A stretch of DNA of 64,000 nt. Origin: Patagioenas fasciata (Eukaryota > Chordata > Aves > Columbiformes > Columbidae). The notes below the pieces were generated by a model, which was not told the DNA's origin, made no database searches, and saw only the letters and a list, made by a program, of their open reading frames with translations. Position 1 is the stretch's first letter, and every line of letters starts with the position of its first letter. Below are positions 12,151-24,946 of this stretch, piece by piece. A program made the translations under genes and the position numbers. The DNA lies in the NCBI RefSeq assembly GCF_037038585.1, contig NC_092520.1, forward strand, positions 195,245,604 to 195,309,603, written 5' to 3'.

Positions 12151-12383
12151 GGGCCAAATCTGTGCCAGAGGAAGTTTAGAAAGAACATTAGGAAACATTT
12201 CTTCACTGAGAGAGTGGTCAAACCCTGGAACAGGCTTCCTAGAGAGGTGCTCAATGCCCCAAGTCTTGTCAGTGTTAAAGAGGCATCTGGAAAATGCTTT
12301 GCACATGCTTTAAATTTTGTTCAGCCCTGCACTGGTCAGGCAGTTGGATGAAATGATCATTGTAGGACCCTTCCTACTGAACA
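12151..12383 (+). mobile_element. CR1 LINE, 3' end of ORF2 region and 3' UTR, decayed
   Basis: An older CR1 fragment. One frame still shows the conserved C-terminal end of the CR1 polyprotein family (KHFFTERVVKPWNRLPREV). It is followed by diverged 3' UTR sequence (GGTCAGGCAGTTGGATGAAA, then GACCCTTCCTACTGAAC, a decayed form of the usual CR1 GGTCCCTTCCAACTGTAC-type end). The octamer tail is not clear. It is open for about 100 codons only because it is a young enough relic to lack stops; it is not a host gene. Confidence 0.9.
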
Positions 12384-12518
12384 TACCTTCTTCTTTCTTT
12401 TTTCTTCTGAGTTCTCATCTACTTTGAATATTTTAACTATAAAATCACCAGTATGACATTACCTAGACAGGAGTATTGCAACAGTATGCAATTTCATGCA
12501 TCAGTGAAGTGATTCTGC

Positions 12519-12546
12519 ATATATATATATATATATATATGTATAT
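12519..12546. repeat. AT dinucleotide microsatellite
   Basis: About 14 AT units with one G interruption near the end. Confidence 0.95.
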
Positions 12547-14272
12547 CTAGTGCTCTTTTTGAGAATTAATTGTATAGCCTCCCACTTACCTGTATCTACC
12601 ACAGAGGGGACATGACACCTCTTTTCCAGTTCACCCAGAAAGAGCTGTGGTTGAACTGATGAGTTTCTCTATGCTTTTCTTTTAAATTATATATATAGAG
12701 AGAGTATTTCAGACAACCTAATAATACAAAGAACCTTTTCATCACTGATAGCAAAATTTAACCTGGTTCTATTGATGCTCCTAAGTGGGTCTAGAGAGGG
12801 AAAACATAAGGGACAGATTGGCTAATTGTAGATTTTAAGTGTGCACAAAGAGTGAAGGAAGAGAAAGAGGTAGAGTGCTGGTGCACAGATAGACACAGAT
12901 TTTTTCATTCCAAGTAAATCTCAAGCGCAGTGAATGCAGCCCACTAATTTGGGTTCATGTGATTTGAGTAAATTCAAACTTGCACAGCTTGAATGGCATA
13001 TTTAACATGTCTACTCATGTCAAAATCTGTCCCCGTATTTCTAGATCAGGACAGAAGAGGCTGCAATTCACATATATCCTCCTGAGACCCTAACTTCCAA
13101 GGTCAATGGGTCATGGCTTCAGCACTGATTTTATTTTGGCAAACTATCAAAATCAACTCTGCTTGTGACAAAGCCTCACACAAAAAGGTGATTTGGCTTA
13201 ATCCTGACAAAGCTTGGAATACAATCACAAAAACAGCAGAAAAAGACATAAATGTAAATTACAATTGATGACCACTGGTTCTTTAGTAGCTCATGCTTTG
13301 TTTAAGGTCAAAATCTGAGTATCAAATGTCTACAGCAATTGATATCATTAATCAAATTTAAGCTCCCACAAGTGTTAGTGCTTTCAGTTTGCAGGCAGAT
13401 ATTTTACTGCTCTTTACAGATTTAGGATAGTTTGGGTGTTTAGTATCCTGTAAATCTTTCAAACTCAAAATGCAACATAGCTTGGTTTATGCACCTCATT
13501 TTGAGTCTTTCTTTATATAGAAAGAATAGTTTCATTATGTCATGTCATTCTAATGCCTTTCAGAAATAATACCTACATGATGGTAGATATTAGAAGTATT
13601 TTGGATGCTTTGGTGTGTACAGTGCCCTTCAGTTCACCACAAAAAAGGGAGAGACAAAACCATAGAAATTTGAGTGAAGTTCACACAGGGGTGAAAGGAC
13701 TCATAATGGCCTAAACTCATATGAATCATAAAACCTTGTCCTTTCCTGACTCTGCTGTGGGGTTTTTTTTGTTAGATTGTAAACTGTTAGGGACTGTCCC
13801 TCAACAAATGAATGTCCTGACTAGAACATTAGACATCAACCTTGTCAAGGACGGCAGATGCTAATATAAAACAAACTATGTAAATCAGTATGATTTTCTT
13901 TGCAGCACTTAGTCTAGGAATTTTGCATTAATACCTGAATAAAACAACAAGCAGTTGTGGAAGCAGAGTCTAAGACTTCCTTGTGGGTAGTCACCCCTAG
14001 TGCTGGTGAACAGAGAGGTGCCTTTCTCATGTGTTATCTCTGCAACAATATAAATCCTTCACTCTTCTCTCCGAAGGAGCCCAGCCACTGTGGAAAACAG
14101 TTCCATGGCTGGTGTCCATCATAGTGATCACATCCATTTCCTTGGCAGGAGGAGCTGTAGAATCGCACCCCTCAAGATGGAGACATTCTAGGATGGTGAT
14201 CAAACTCATTAGCTCCCACAAGGATGGGGAATGATTGTTCTTGAAAGAAAATAATAGGTTTTGCTTGTCCAG
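12547..14272. other. Non-coding sequence
   Basis: No gene recognised. On the minus strand 12590-12644 ends in the best donor in the window by eye (ATACAG|gtaagtggg) and is open in one frame (ELEKRCHVPSVVDT within it), but its acceptor has a poor pyrimidine tract. A small moderately GC-rich block (14080-14180) is open on both strands and shows no domain. The right edge is the acceptor of the candidate exon at 14273. Confidence 0.4.
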
Positions 14273-14371
14273 TGTGTCAGACACACTCTGAATATGCCTG
14301 ATGGATCACCTAGGGAAGTTAGGAGACATTTAAATACTTCCATGGCCAGATCTCAACTGCTTACCCAGAAG
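14273..14371 (+). CDS. Candidate internal exon (99 bp, phase 0-0), unidentified
   Basis: The acceptor GGTTTTGCTTGTCCAG and the donor CCCAGAAG|gtaggt bracket exactly 33 codons. Only one of the three frames is open. The peptide includes PDGSPREVRRHLNTSMARS. Both boundaries fall between codons, so the exon could be skipped without frame change. No protein family is recognised. A handful of such acceptor-donor pairs with one open frame are expected by chance in 64 kb. Confidence 0.2.
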
Positions 14372-17300
14372 GTAGGTGACCAGATGTACAAACTGGGATG
14401 TGTCCAGGCAGGCAGAGAAAGGAGTGGGGACACCACTGTGGACTGATATCAGGTGCTTCTGGAGAAGCAACAGGGGCTGCTCTCTCTGACTTAACCTGCA
14501 GAATGCTGTCCTGTTTCCAGCCTTGACACAAAGTCAGTAATTGAACCCCAATGTGGACCTTAATGTTCTTTACTCTTTTTGCTGTCAATATATTGTAGCA
14601 AAATTAAATCTCAGAATTAGTTGAGCTGGAATAACTTAAAAATCCACATACTAGGGCAAATTAAAGCTCAGAGGTATTTGAGCGATAACGACATTGGATA
14701 AATGCTTGTAGAGTGCTTTACCACTTCTCAGTCCATGTAAGCCATAAGCAGCATGTGTCTAGCATACAGAGTTTCCTGATTAGAACTATATATTCCCATT
14801 GTCCTTGAAAATCGTTGCATTTAAGATGGCTTTCGTGAACTATCCTTGTGCTGAGCTAGATGTCAAATCTTCTGCCACTCCATCAAACCAGACAATCTAT
14901 TTCCAAAGTAACAGCTCATTTAGCATTAAAATTGGCACTTAAAGGTTGATATAAAATGTAAATTAAATGTAGGATATGAGTAAATGAGGCTACTCTTATA
15001 ATTCAATTTTTGTATGGGTCCCAAGGTTGATATTTTTATCCAAATCATAAATACTCTTTCTCCTTTTAAAAGTATGGTTTTCAATTCCATTTGTGGTATT
15101 GCTTTCAAAGCAGAGAAACATAAACTTCTCTACAAATACACATGAGAGTAAGATGACTATCAATCACAGTGGCTTGGAAAGAGCTAGTAAGATTTCAAAG
15201 CTAGGGATAAAGATAAAAGAAATTAAATTAAGTAATGTGAGAATGAAGTAATCAAGATTAAATGTGTTCTCAGCTGCTGAGTTAACCAGTTCTGAGTTTT
15301 AGTCGAACAAAAGGTTAAAGAAATGAATCCTTAACAGCAATTTATTTTGGTTTAATATTGTTTTAAGCTCAGGCTCAGAGTAGCTGAATTTCTCCTGTGA
15401 CTTGAAAAAAAAAAAAAAAAAAAGTAAAAAACCCTGATATTATAATTTCTAGTTAATAGCTCTCAGGAAGTTAATTTAACACTCATGATGGTCATGTCCA
15501 AACAGGCTGTGTGATTTAATTAGAACTCTAAGAGTTTTGAAAATCCCATACAATAAGCAAATTCATGGGCTGATAATTTAAAAACTGCTCAAAATTATTG
15601 AGCCTGAATTGAATTCATTGTTTCATTGAATTAGATAAGTTTTAACTGAATAAAACAGGAAATAATAAAAATAATTCTTAAAATGTTAAGACAGTCCAAG
15701 AAATCTTAGCTGCCAAATGTTGCCCTGGGGGTAAAAAAACTTCAGTGGATGACGAGAGAATATCCTCAATGAAACTATTGTAAATTCAAACCATGATTGT
15801 CATATCTAATAAGAATTGCCAATAGAAATTCGAGAGCCCATGGCTCAATTATTTTCGAATATGAGCAACACATTTTTCTGAGTAATTGTTAATTATTTGG
15901 ATTCCTTCAGCCACCAACACCTTTCACTAATGTTCTGGCTAGCGTGTGTTGGCTCTGCACTGTGAAACCTGAGATGGAGGGTCAGAAAGGGGTACACTTG
16001 AGTGATGGGTCTCATGATGAATGTATCTTGATCATAACCTGGAGAACAGGCTTTCCTCTCCATGTCTTAGGGCTGCATCATGTCTTCTGTTGGCTTTGCT
16101 CTGGATAACCTCCCCAGGCAGGCAACATACAGCCCAGGGCTGCCTGCAGACCATAGTCTCTCTCCTGCTCCTTAACCCATTTGTGTGGGTAGCTAGTTCA
16201 CAGACCACAGAGAAGGGCTGCCAGTGGCCTGGCCAAACGGAGAACAACAATGCAAAAGCTAAGATGCTATCACGAGGCTGGTATTGAAGTCATACAGGGT
16301 GCACAAGATCCAGGGACAGAGTTTCCCCTGGGGTTTTCCTTAATGGTCTCTCTCAAGAAAATTATAATAAATTAGCTCAAATCCATGAAATTTGAGTAAG
16401 GGAGCTAAACTGCAGTAAGCTGCAGTGTGGACATTCCACCCAGAATTATGCGCCTTAACCTGATTTCAGGCATTTGTATAAAGAGTGATCAGCTCAAAAA
16501 TTGCAAAAGGTTAGACAGAATGGGTGGATGTGCATTTCTTCACCATCTGTGCCAGGCTGAGCTATCCGTACCCATCTCTCCTCCTTTCCATCCTCACCAT
16601 CAGTCTGTACAGTGTCCCAGAGGTGAAAGATCTCTTGGTGCTTCTTCACCTGTAGTAGCACTGCTCACACAGTGGTGGTCGTACAGGTCTTTCCTCACCC
16701 TGTTCATGCACAGGGCGCCATCATATATGATAGTACCTGGCCACTCATCCCCGAAACACAGGCCTACATGTTGCCCCATCTCAGCATCTCCAGTGGCAAC
16801 ATCATGAGGTGGACTGAAGAACTGACCTAAGAAATAGCTTTTTTTGGAGGGTAGAAAGAAAGTGGTCCATGTTTGACAACCATGTGGAGAGGGGAGGGAG
16901 AGCAGATGGGGTGGTGCAATTTCACAGTTTGTTTAAACCAGTTGTAGTGCCAACCACACTGACAGGCACCTGAAGTGTTTCCTCTGCCACCTCCCATCCA
17001 CATCAGACTGGGCCTTGGGTGGTCATCTGGATCAGGAGTTGATCTGGCTAAAAACTAACTCTGCAAATAAATAAATGAGAAAGATCTATATTTAACTCAG
17101 ATAGCTTATAAAATCAAGTTCTCTGCAAAGCCTTGCAGAAGATTCTGCAGACAAAGTGAGGGAGTGATGGAAGAGTGGTAATGAGTAACCCGAGGTATGA
17201 AGTAGTAGGGGATGCTTATGCTGTATTATAGCTGAAATAAATACAGGTCAAATGACAGATTTAGTAGCTATTTCTTTTATACTTTAACAATGGAACATCT

Positions 17301-18284
17301 GACACTGTGGAAAAATATTAGGGAATTCAAATAAATTGGAAGGTTTGTCTTGTTCACAAGAATTCACAGATAGATTTTAAAGAGAATCGAGGATTTTGTA
17401 CCCTTAGTTTTCCTGTTTTACTTTCAAACTTGTCAGCACCACATTCTCAACTGCCTAAATCACAGAATTTTCCTCTGAGCACCAAAAAAAGTCTCCATTT
17501 GGTGCCTAAGTGTACTAAGTATGTTTGAGAAATAAGACCCCTGAGGACAGTGCTTCAATTTTCAGTGTATGCCAAGTCAAGAAGGGAAGGAATGAGCCAA
17601 GAATCCCAAACAATATTTCCCCATGTAACACATTTTGCTGTAAGGATGATGCTGAGCTTGCCCTTAGATTTCAGACATCTTGCAATTTTCTTTATACAAC
17701 TGATTTTATTGCTTTCTGGGCTTGCTTTCAATGCAAATCAGTGACAGCCAATTTGCTTAGTAGTTGTGAAAATGGACTTCAGAATCAACCATTCTTACAA
17801 GTAGCTCACAGAAAAATCCTTGATGACAAGGAAAAGGGGGAGAAAAGATGTATTCTCATAAATGTTAGAGCATTAAAGAGAGGAGCTAATTCCTAGCAAA
17901 CTTTTTATGACTGATCAGCCAAAAGATTAATTTAGAGCAATCAAACATTTGTCTAATCAGACAAAGTTTGGTGTTTCTAAATATAAAAGTAGTATGAGCA
18001 TGTAAAATTCCTTAAATCAATAAAATTAAGATTGTAAGTGTGGGAAGGAGAGTCACCCGTAACAACCCAGAACTGCATCCCAATAAACTGAAGAATGATA
18101 GTGGACATGCAAAAATATTATCCAACAAATCAAGGTAAAAAATACCTCGATTTGGAGTTTCTGGAGAGCAATCAACCACAGTCTTGGAGGCATTGTGTAA
18201 GGCTCCAACCAAGTGGTGACCGTAATGGTGCTGGTTCCCTCTTCATCCCTCAGCCCCAGTCCTGAGCTCCTAGTCTTCCCTCAC
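14372..18284. other. Non-coding sequence with enhancer-like block
   Basis: No gene recognised. It holds a 19-base poly-A (15405-15423), an AT-rich block at about 15470-15900 dense in TAATTA-type motifs (see findings), and a somewhat GC-richer stretch at 15900-16850. That stretch is open for 72-126 codons in several frames on both strands but shows no domain, conserved motif or convincing splice pair. A 123-codon frame at 17525-17896 is also without recognisable content. Confidence 0.4.
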
Positions 18285-18345
18285 CATTCACCCTTTTCCC
18301 ACATCGTACCACCAGCTTGGTTATGCCGCCATGGCTCCTTGGGGC
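18285..18345 (-). CDS. Very tentative 61-bp minus-strand exon
   Basis: The acceptor (TCTCCTTTTTGCACAG) is strong and the donor (GTGAATG|gtgagg) fair. Two frames are open. One starts in phase 1, ends in phase 2 and reads KEPWRHNQAGGTMWEKGE. The segment is noticeably richer in GC and CpG than its flanks. Reading in that frame is phase-compatible with the possible exon at 11116-11178 and then with the terminal candidate at 1413-1632. No protein family is recognised and chance is a serious alternative. Confidence 0.13.
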
Positions 18346-21300
18346 CTGTGCAAAAAGGAGATTGTTAAAAAGTTCCCTTTAAAAAATAGTGTAATTTTGA
18401 ATGATTTTTGAGTATATTTAATGGTCAGTTTGACTCTGTAAGATGAGTTAGTTCAGGTGACTTTTTGCACTAATATTTTCCAATACCTGAGTGAGCCTTC
18501 TCACCTGAGACCTGAGACCCTACTTTTGGAAAGGATCCCATTCAACATGCTTAAGATCTACTGAAGCTGGACATATGGTTGAGTACTTTCCTGATCAGGT
18601 GTGTGCATGTGTGCCATACTGATGTCTGAGATCATAACTTATTGGCAAAATATATTATTAATTCTCTGGCATGTTTTACACATGAGAACATGAATAAACA
18701 GATAAATAATAAATAAAACCAAATATTTTTCTGTTGCTGTGTAAAGGGGAATTTTTGGCTAATTTTCCTTTGCTATCTGCTGAATACAGCCTAAGTGTAT
18801 CTTTTTGTTTCCATTTTGGGGGTTAAAAACCAAACAGAATGCAAAAAATTAAAATTATCTTAAAGATTTTTAAAGTTTTTCTATGTTGTTTGCTAACTAA
18901 TGGTAAAATATTGTCTCTGGCAAAATGTTTGTAGGAAGCACTTGATTATTTTAGTATAACTGAAGGATCTAGAGTGATAAAGTCTGAATAAATTCAATGA
19001 ACTTGACATTTCCCTCTTGCTTACATTAGTCAGATAATACGGACCCCATTTCCATTTTGTCAGAGGCCTTAACAGAAGGCTGTCAATTGTGACAAATTTC
19101 ACAAGCAATTCTTGATGTGTGTTTATGTCTTTTGGTGCTTGTAGCTGTCATGGAGTGACTAATTCACAACAAAAGCTTTATTTGATAAATTTTGTATCTT
19201 TATTGTTTATAGAATATGTAGATAATCCAGTTTCAAAAAAATAATCAATTATCCAACTTTTTCAGTAATTGTTTTTTTGAATCATTTAACTCCATAACCT
19301 TTCATGGACACTTGAAAATCAAGCTGTGTTCTGTAATTAATCTGATCACTCAAGTGGGATAATTTTTCTCTGGTGTTTAACTGGGCATGGGAACATGTCT
19401 GGCAAGGACTCTTCCACATGCACATGTGAAATATGTTCCAGTGATTTGTGGGCATCAAGTTTTCAAATTTACTTTTCATGAACACCTCTTTCAACAATTA
19501 AAGTCTATTGAAACTTCTGTAGGAAATGAATTTGAAAAAAGTAAATATCACCCACCAAAAAGACTTGATAAAATTAATGGTCAAATATTTGTTAAAATGT
19601 TAAACATTACTTGCCTTTCCACTATACATTCTGGATCTATAACACCCAGCTTCAGACACCTGAACAAGATTTATCTGCAATTGGAACAGCCAATATGACC
19701 AGTCGATAGAAAGAGCTTTGCCCCTTGGAACTGATTCAGGTTGCCTAAGGTCTGAGCTGCAGTCATGGGCTGCCTCACCCCACAAACTGAACATATAGAG
19801 AGCCTAGGGCAATTAAGCCCTAGATGCTTCAGACAAATGCAAAAATTACAGTGTCCTTTCTTCAAAGCAATGTCTGAACAGCTGCAAAGATTTAATTTTC
19901 TTCTACTTTGTTACTTGTCTAACTAGTGTAGGTTTTTGATACCTAGCAAAAACAGAAACAACAGAAAATGTTAACATTCGGAGACTCTTGTATAAGGAGG
20001 AGCTAGTCTCTGAGCTCTAGTACTCTGGAAGAAAAGTTATTGGAGATGAATCTAGACGCAAAATATCTTAGAAAGGTAACGATGCTAAAGGTGACTTCAG
20101 CTTATACTTCTTTTTGATGTGGTCAGGTGATACTGCCATGTATTCATAATACAACAAAAATGTGTACACCAGCTCTGAAGTTCAGAAAGAGGGGAAAAAA
20201 TGAAATATTTTGAAAAAAGACAAATGGAGAAGCCGACAGAGCTGTGCTTAAAGTAAGAAATGTAAGAGGCAGCAAACTTTTGAAGGGCTAAGAGAAGTAT
20301 GGTGTCTTTAGTTCCTCATGTGCCTTCAGTGTCCATCAGAAGAGTCAAATCACACAACACAGTATGTGTAAGAGCTTCTTAAAATAGGTAGATTAACTGA
20401 ATATTATTCTTATCTAAGCAATTTTCTTCCAGCCATGGTCAGAGTTGGGTTATATTGCCCTTTCATCTGACCTGATGTTTTTTTCTTTAAAAAATTACTT
20501 TAAAAATAATCTGATTTAGATTAAGTTGAAAAGCCCCTCCTCACTAAAATAATCATCTTCTTTATTTATTAAATGCAACTTTAGATGTATTATGCTGATT
20601 AATGTAGTTGTTCTGCATTGGTTAAATGATCTTCGTTGAACTGTGAAGTTCATAAAGGAAGATGATTAATTCCTATCTGTATTGTTTATGTTGCCTTTTC
20701 TAAAGAAAGGATTCCAATTATCATTTAAATAATGATATGTGATTCTAAAATTGAACAAATATGCAAATATTATTCTACTGCTGTTCTGAGCTAAGCCATT
20801 ATACTCCAAAGATCAAAAAAGCATTGGCCAGTTGTGCTCCAATTTCTAGCTGTGTGATGACAGAGCAGACTTACTTGTGTAAGGAAAATGACTTCTTATT
20901 CACCCTTGTGCAACAGATTATTAGACATGACCTATTGTAATGAATATCTCTGGGAAACTTTAACACGTTATCTTTGAAAATATTATCTTCACTTACTGCG
21001 AGGAAGGAGTTATTTAATTCACAAACTTGAGGTATTTGTTTCCTTGAGCTGTTACACTTCCAGGACATAAATCTACCTTTGAAAGAACTGCCAGCCATCT
21101 CAGTTTTCATTAATGACAGAGGAACTTCAATCTAGAAACCCATGCAAAATGCTGTGGATAAGCCAGTAAGTACATAAAATGTGCATTTGTGTAATACCCA
21201 TAAAAAGAAAACTCTGCTCCTTGTGAGAAAAAGTGAAACGCCCCAAAACAAAGCAACCCCCATCCCACAGGAAAAGTTGTGAGGTCAGCAATTCAATATT

Positions 21301-23180
21301 TTGTTTCCCTTGAGCTGTATGATCACATATTAATAATGGATGGGGGTAGGGGCATGCTAGTTATGAAGGAATTTGGGATGTTTTCATTATTGCTGGGCAA
21401 ATAACTCTTGAAAAGTAAGCGTCTCTTTTATGCATAGATCAAGTGAACTTGGCAGCAGCAATGTCATTGATGCTAACAGTGTGTGACAGGGAACAAACCC
21501 ACGTGACTGCTGTGTTTTGTAAGTCGAGCTCTTGTGTAAGATTCCGGTACATTCTTTTCCAGCTATTCTTTCAGAAATTTGAACTTTTAATTAAAAGGCA
21601 ACATTGAAGCATGCCCAGCACTGACAGTCTTAATGCTGTTTCTTCTCCACATTAACATGCAAACCAGCTTCAGTCAGCGTGCAAGGAGATACTGTATAAT
21701 TAGCCTCATTGTCCATTATGAACAAATATGTGTTTTGGTGAGGGAGAGAACGTCCTAGTGTTTCCTAATCAAATGATCAGAAGCTAGGATTTTCAGCTTT
21801 TAGTAGTCATGTCATTTTCTCATGCACATACTAACAACCATTTTATTTTATCAGTTGGAATGAAATAGACGTATCACATTCAGGTTGCTTGTAAGGATAT
21901 ATAAACTATTGAAAATCAATTCAGTTAAAAATAACTTGAAATGCAACATTTATTAAAGTAAATAATCGATATAATTATAGCAAATATTCAAAATGCAAAC
22001 AAATAACCAGATGCTGGTCTTTGGAAAGATGAGTTTTAATATGTGTAATATAATATGCATCATTATTTAGCACCCTAGAATCCATTTCAGTAATGAACAC
22101 AGAGCTTGGTAAGGCATGTATATCAAAGATCTTCAATTACATGTAATACTGACTTTTAGTAGGACACACCTAGGGACTGATATGACATGACATGATATGT
22201 TTAATACACCAGTTGGTGACTTCACTGTCAAGTTTGAATTACGGAATGAATTTTAGGTGATAAATTAAAAACACATTATTTTTCACGACATAATGAGTAG
22301 AAAACTAAATGATATGGTTTCTTAGGAAGCTTAATTTTTCTTTTCCCTGAGTTTTTGAGTTGTATTATATATGATACACAAAGAGTGAAACTGCTACTAA
22401 AAAAAAAAAATACTATCATTATAATTCCTGAATTACACATGCTGTAATGGCAACATAAGACTATAGGATTAGATCTTGATTTCCAGGTTCATAATATCCA
22501 CATTCTTAATTTCCATAAAACTAGTAATGAAAGTAGTATGGAAATAGAATCTGTTCCTTCTCAGATTATTAAATAAACCTACAGATAAATTTTTATAGTA
22601 CATTTCAAAAGAAACAACGTGTGAAAATATGTCAAATATTTGTATAGTTAAATCCTCAAGACATAACTGATCATTTATGTCTGATCAAATATTATGCTTT
22701 TAGCTCCAAAGACTGTTAGCAATCATGTGAAAATCAGTCTGGAGATATAGAAACTACTGTATCAGGGGTGTAGTAACTCAAAGGTATCGCCATAACCATC
22801 AGAGCTTCCTGAATTGCCCACAACTTCTTTAGGAAATAGTCTTCTTTATGGCAGCTTTGCCAGTGGCTTAACAAAAAGAGCATAAACAATCTAAAAGGGA
22901 ATATTTGACAGGAAGACCATGGATAGGTGCATAATGATTCATCTGTTTTATATGTCTGCATCACTAAATCATTAGCCAAATACATTTCATTAGATGTTCC
23001 TTCATGGACACAAAACTCATTAGATACTCCTCCACCATCCCAACTTGCCTACATGGCTGATTTCCTGTAGAAAGGAAACCTGTTACCTGGTTTAGTTCAG
23101 CCTCTTCTGCTGCAGGGTGGTGCATCCATTCCCTATTTCTCTTTCTGGGTTTCACCATTTGACATTACTCCATCCTCCAG
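18346..23180. other. Non-coding AT-rich sequence with enhancer-like block
   Basis: No gene recognised. Contains a block at about 21420-21745 with TAATTA, SOX-type CATTGT/ACAAT and E-box-like motifs (see findings). Frames of 64-103 codons at 19282-19865 and 20871-21110 have no domain or paired splice sites. The right edge is the acceptor of the candidate exon at 23181. Confidence 0.45.
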
Positions 23181-23288
23181 CAGTCTCAAGTCTTTTTGAA
23201 AATTCAGCTCTAGGCACTGCAGATGAGGGCAAGGACTTCATCAGGAGTGAAATTTTGCTACACAAAAAGCTTATCCAAAGATTTTCAG
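23181..23288 (+). CDS. Candidate internal exon (108 bp, phase 1-1), unidentified
   Basis: This has the best-balanced splice pair I found: acceptor TTACTCCATCCTCCAG and a near-consensus donor TTTTCAG|gtgagt. The length is a multiple of three, both boundaries are phase 1, and only one of the three frames is open. The peptide includes GKDFIRSEILLHKKLIQRFS, a charged amphipathic-looking stretch. No family is recognised. Symmetric phase 1-1 exons are typical of extracellular modules, but this one shows no cysteines or module signature. A downstream open frame (23318-23608, 96 codons) is not linked to it by an obvious acceptor. Confidence 0.25.
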
Positions 23289-24928
23289 GTGAGTGGCAGT
23301 CTTTCCAATGATTTTGGATGGCATGTAGCAATGTAAAATGGAAGATTGTTTCAGATGTACCTACAGTTGCATTTCTTCCTTATTTTAATGAAGAGAAAGA
23401 TGGAAAAGGCATCTGTGAACATCCTTTCTGTCATGATGCCAGTGCTCTAGTAGATTCTGAGATTATTCATAAAATATACCATCTGCATTATAATGCAATG
23501 AATTCATCAGCATGCAGAAGTCTGACAGGAAGACTTTTTAATAATTCCTATTGGTATGGCTTCAGTTGGCTTGATTTTACAGAAAATGGGAGCCTGATAC
23601 TTCTATGAATCTGGCTTGCCATAGACTAATATAAGGAAGGAAACAATATTATCATAGACTATGAATTTAGACCTACATAAAAAGTAGTTCTGATGTCATT
23701 CTTCTCGCTCATTTTTTTCAGCACTTTTCTTAGTGCTGAGAAATAAAGGTTTTGCCCAGTCTATCTAGTCATTTACTCAAAATATGATATACATTTAGAA
23801 AACAACATGCAATTTTTTCTCCAAAACAAGGCTGATACAATTATGGTGCAGTGCTGAACTTACAGTTTTCAGCAAGTATTGAAACATTCCATCCAAGTTC
23901 TTTATAATTTTCCCATCAGAACTGATATCACAGCTACTTCTTTCTCCAAATCTGCAAATAACCTTCACTGCTATTAGGAACAAAACCAGCCTCACATACC
24001 TGATCTTCAGGTAAAATAAACAATGAAAATTTGCGTTATATGGGTATATACATTTGAGAAAGCTTTGACTATTGACTGACTCTGGTTGTGAAAGGCTATC
24101 ATGAAGCAGTTTTTAAGAATAATTCTGTTATCACTGAAAAACTCAGCAGCTTAGTAACTGCTTTTAAATGCTCTTTCAAATGCCTAATGCATGAAGCAAA
24201 CCATGCCCTACCCTTTGGGATCTTGACCAGCAGGGTGGAACAGCTGGTGTTCATTACTGACAGGATAGCCCCAGAGAATTTAGGGATCCACTGAGTCCTT
24301 TGGTTTTAAGCCTACGCTCTCTCCATGCCTAATAAAAATAGTATAGTTTCTGATAACCACACATTTAAGTTACTAGTAACACAGTATTAGCCTGATCAAT
24401 GTTTAACTGAAATGTGCATTTATAGTGTCTCTCTTGAACCCTTCCAAAATCAATTAAAATTTTAAAAAGGCAGGAATTTTTTTTTGCCATATGAGTTTCA
24501 GAGGACCTACTTTACAGAAACCTCTTATTGATATGTATAAGCAGTGACTGTCCAATTGCCCAAAGGGTATTTTACATTAGACTTCAAAAGGATTCAAGTG
24601 TCTCTGAAAAGAGAGTTTTCTAAAAGACAGATCTTAATTCTCATAAAATCAATATTAGGACGTTTCGGCATAATTCTGAATTATTCTCAGAAGTACCACC
24701 CACAATCAGTATTTTTGCCAGGGGAGTTATACAAACTGATTCTACAAATGCGTAAGTCCATGAGTTCTCCTATTTAGGTCCAAGGACTTTGTACACACTG
24801 AGGACCCTGGGATGTTTATGCACAGAACAGGATCAGGTGCACAGAGCCAGGGTGACTCTCCCGTCCTGAAGTGAGTGAAAGGATAGAAATTTGATAGTTC
24901 CATTCCTGTTCTATTTCTGAAGATCTTT

Positions 24929-24946
24929 CTGTTTGTTTGTTTGTTT
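24929..24946. repeat. TTTG tetranucleotide repeat
   Basis: Four uninterrupted GTTT units. Confidence 0.9.

Noticed and set aside
12025-12351. 108-codon plus-strand open frame
   Set aside because: This is the tail of the CR1 retrotransposon polyprotein plus its flank, not a host gene.
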